A DNA stretch of 64,000 nucleotides, taken from NCBI RefSeq assembly GCF_000213175.1, contig NW_009799101.1:1396341-1460340 (forward strand), given 5' to 3'. A program made the translations under genes and the position numbers. Shown piece after piece: positions 62,301-64,000 of the stretch. Below the pieces are notes generated by a model, which saw only the letters and a list, made by a program, of their open reading frames with translations, was not told the DNA's origin and ran no database searches. Numbering within the stretch: the first letter of the stretch is position 1; each line of letters starts with the position of its first letter. Origin of the DNA: Neurospora tetrasperma FGSC 2508 (lineage: Eukaryota > Ascomycota > Sordariomycetes > Sordariales > Sordariaceae).

Positions 62301-62738
62301 TGTTCCCTTGCCCTTCCAGTTGGGCAGAATGTCCACGACACCGTTGGTGCTAGTATTTAGAGTCGGCGGCGCGTCGCACACTGACTTCTCGTCCAGCATC
62401 AGACGGGTCAGGAGGAAGCCGCTGGTGAAGTAGGCAATGCCGGCGACGTGGATCAACAGCAGCCAGACCCAGAAGCCGACGGTCCATAGCCAGCGAGCCT
62501 CAAAGTTGGACTTGCGCCGGGCCTCGAGGGCTGCGCGTTGCTTGTCGGCCAGACTGACGCGGTCCTTCTCGATGGCTTCACCTTCTGCCGCTTTCGCTAC
62601 TCCAACCGTTCGTGCCTTTGCCGCATCTTGCGCTGCCTTGGCACGCTTCGCGGCGGCGAACTTGGCAGCGATTGCCTGGTATTCCGTCTGCGATTGCGGC
62701 GGGGGGTTCTTCGATGTCGGTTTTGTCGGCGGCGGCAT
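59370..62738 (-). CDS. GPI ethanolamine phosphate transferase 3 (GPI13/PIG-O)
   Basis: ER membrane enzyme that adds ethanolamine phosphate to the third mannose of the GPI precursor, the group later linked to proteins, so it is needed for all GPI-anchored wall proteins. Intronless, 1122 aa. A basic/Ala-rich cytosolic N-tail (1-80) precedes a TM helix (about 83-112), then a lumenal alkaline-phosphatase-fold domain. Metal and active-site motifs: VVVVIDALRYDF (Asp166), PPTTTLQR (Thr211-213 region, nucleophile), LGVDHAGHRYGPDHPEM (Asp320, His324) and GDHGMDSKGDHGG (Asp362, His363). From about residue 535 a multi-pass region follows with roughly a dozen hydrophobic helices. Length and order match fungal GPI13. 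The starting ATG (62738) is the first in frame with this similarity. Confidence 0.95.
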   Translation of the reverse strand: MPPPTKPTSKNPPPQSQTEYQAIAAKFAAAKRAKAAQDAAKARTVGVAKAAEGEAIEKDRVSLADKQRAALEARRKSNFEARWLWTVGFWVWLLLIHVAGIAYFTSGFLLTRLMLDEKSVCDAPPTLNTSTNGVVDILPNWKGKGTVDGGCWHPKTFERAVVVVIDALRYDFTVPIKDDAPFHNAFPFMHDTALASPNNAVLRPFIADPPTTTLQRLKGLTTGTLPTFVDVGSSFAGTAIEEDNLLMQLRDAGKRTVHLGDDTWESLFPGYFQANLSRAYDSFNVWDLHTVDNGVIEHIFPLMKRKGDWDVVVAHLLGVDHAGHRYGPDHPEMAKKLQQMNTFIKDLASNIDDDTLLIVMGDHGMDSKGDHGGESEDEVEAALWMYSPKPVFGRTKPEHVTPPATAKTRPTNQIDLVPTLALLMGIPIPYNNLGHPIEEAFVGPRGTAWDRLAAAERMAAAGIKRYQTSYFSARGIEQATTPGSPADLWDKAEALVPKGKVKKGHSWEPVFLAYAEYQRETLDYSKSLWARFDVKNMVIGISIMASSVIALLVYINKRTEDDDVLVIEDSELDHAEKSLELQGITADEGQTLEKRLFRAAMLGALPGVFGGLLQSYLSGYGDWYRGSAIGALTSAATVLVALYDAEGPSFNVLPTTLWGWMAVVFTISQSIGFASNSYTIWEDSIQLFMMTTFGLVTAFSAFRMESLPDRFMTIYHSVLFVLLGRLASFSKLCREEQMPYCTSTYYASATSSTSAPWQLAIPFIAAIILPSIIKAYLAPSKSYEGLAPTWIGYVFRAGLFFSAIYWVLDAADNGNWLSSLSSLSSYLPSSASDTLSSLPPLPDKALKTLSVYTAQMILGLALVAGSTAFVWAPPCISIVTTALRSPKTAADPLAAIPGAQTAQVTVLGYGNAHGARYLLLPLNFFVALFLLTKPMGAGALVLTLWQSLSLLEILDLLNLPIGSNPIGPVMFALLGQNAFFKTGHQAVLSSIQWDSAFIPLYSIKYPWSPLLVILNTFAGQILATILVPMLVLWKSGPKRRGILGSVSRALGIFVAFYATQALATMMWAGHLRRHLMLYRVFSPRFMTAAVTLLVVDVVAVVVGLAGVRVNMMSVAEVFGWAD

Positions 62739-64000
62739 CGTGGCGGCGAGCGGAGAGGGATCGACTCGGAAGCCCGGGGAAGGAGGAACGCTTGAGGGAC
62801 CACCACAGAGTTGTAGTCAGCGGGATTCTTGTCCGGTCCAAAGAAAAGAAAAAAAAAGGTGAGGATAATATCGGCACGAGCGAGGGATTAAGTCCCACGT
62901 CCCGGCCGGTGATGGTAAGGCCGCAAAAGAGTGTCGGTGTCGGTTATCTCACTGCCGACTGCGTTGGGGATTGTGGGGTTGTTTGGGGAAATGCCAATGG
63001 ATCAAAGAGACGAACGTGGAGCCGTCGATGATGAGATGCAGGAAGCTCCAATCACGAGAGATATGTATGGTGGAAATAAGCGTGTGTATTCACGACATAA
63101 AAAGGACGAACGCGTCCATTGCTTTTGTGGAACAAAGTTGAAAAGTCCCATCAATTGCATAAATAGGTATTCAGGTCTCCTTCAGAAGCTTGAAGCATTC
63201 TGGGATCTAAATGTCAATCCCGTCACGGTCTTGACTTGTGCTGCGACAGTTTCCCCACACTTCACCGGCCGACGCCTTTGCGAGTCGTGAGGTCGTTCCC
63301 GAAGGCGGGCATGTGTTAGCATCACAGCTTCAACCCTAACCCTTCAATGCTTCCATCCTGTCTGGTGATCGGTCCCTGGCCGTGCAGGATCTGTTGGGTC
63401 GAGCCAAAGAAAGAAAAAAAGAAAAAAAAAAAAAAAAAACATGGAAGAAGCTGTCATCACATGTTTCAGCTTCATCAAAGTCTGTCTTCTGCGGAGGCAG
63501 AGTAGGGTATATTTATAAAAGGCCGTCCGAGTCTGATGAAAAACTATATACAAGAATATGAGAACCCTCCATGGCTGCGTTCTGTGAGCCTTTTTTTCTC
63601 TAGTGGTCCTGATCTTAATATCATCTCTATGGCGGTTAAACAAAGGAGACGTTAACAAACTCGGCCAAGTGACAGAGCTTCGAATAGAAATTACACAATA
63701 CTAGAATAGCGATGATGCATGCACAAGGCAAAAAAAGAGGTAGCCATGTCAACCACTCTTTCCAACTTCTCGCTTTCCCAATGACAAAATACGTCGCAAT
63801 TGAAACTAGCCGCTTTCTTTTCCCACAAGATCCATCAACAGAGAACCTCCCAAGTCAAGAGTGCGGGGCCCAAGTTGCGGCGTGGCTAATATGTGCACAA
63901 TGTACAGGGGCACCCAGGAGAACCAACATGTGCTGTGACGCTTCAGGCCTGCCTCTCCCCTGATGTGTTGTCCCATCTCTTTCGAACGCCCCTCTGGCGG
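62739..64000. other. Right flank, GPI13 upstream region
   Basis: No supported gene. The left part should carry the GPI13 promoter. Features seen: an A-rich run near 63413-63439, and TATTTATAAAAGG near 63509-63522 on the plus strand, which could be a TATA box for a gene beginning beyond or near the right edge. The small plus frame at 63712-63963 has no recognisable features. Confidence 0.4.

Noticed and set aside
63326-63342. AACCCTAACCC, telomere-like
   Set aside because: Fewer than two full repeats in the middle of unique sequence; chance match.

Overview
The window reads as nuclear DNA of a filamentous ascomycete of the order Sordariales, most likely Neurospora or a close relative such as Sordaria. 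The signs are short introns (about 50-110 nt) with GTAAGT/GTATGT donors, CTAAC branch sites and CAG/TAG acceptors. There are also long uninterrupted CAA (polyGln) codon runs, large gene spacing, recurrent TAGGTAGG/CCTACCTA motifs in noncoding DNA, and no transposon or RIP-mutated repeat block. The genus is inferred from style, not from a database match. The exon structures given were assembled by eye from frame, splice sites and family similarity.

Layout. 1-2521 holds no convincing gene. 2522-3839 (+) is a six-exon kappa-class glutathione S-transferase. 4465-5847 (+) is a single-pass membrane protein with repeated basic phospho-site-like motifs. 6431-6856 (-) is MIC10, the cristae-junction protein. 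7633-11934 (+) is a URB2/NPA2 ribosome-biogenesis factor. 12206-13657 (-) is CDC123 (eIF2 assembly) and 14099-15193 (+) is the spliceosomal protein CWC21; these two diverge from a 441-bp promoter. 16304-19891 (+) is an unusual intronless 1195-aa protein with four psq-like helix-turn-helix repeats, 60 consecutive CAA codons and a CENP-B-type helix-turn-helix. 21643-25666 (-) is a CDC25-type Ras exchange factor with an SH3 domain.

A gene-poor stretch of about 14.5 kb (25667-40206) follows, ending at a C2H2/fungal-specific transcription factor (40207-42797, +). Next come a GH16 glycosidase (44931-46169, +), a small MITE-like inverted-repeat element (46864-46985), a GH64 beta-1,3-glucanase (49217-50800, +), an LEA-like disordered protein (52706-54045, +), and a tRNA-Ile(AAU) gene with a 22-nt intron (54603-54697, -). 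An assembly gap of 746 N (55528-56273) has flanks that are near-duplicates of each other. An orphan protein gene (57315-58352, +) and the GPI ethanolamine phosphate transferase GPI13 (59370-62738, -) close the window.

The genes do not form a metabolic cluster. Most are single-copy housekeeping genes of ribosome synthesis, translation initiation, splicing, mitochondrial cristae, Ras signalling and GPI synthesis. A loose cell-wall theme (GH16, GH64, GPI13) runs through the right half. The best candidate for something undescribed is the multi-HTH/polyQ/CENP-B-like protein at 16304-19891. The long empty region in front of the transcription factor, the MITE-like element and two lineage-specific proteins also deserve attention.
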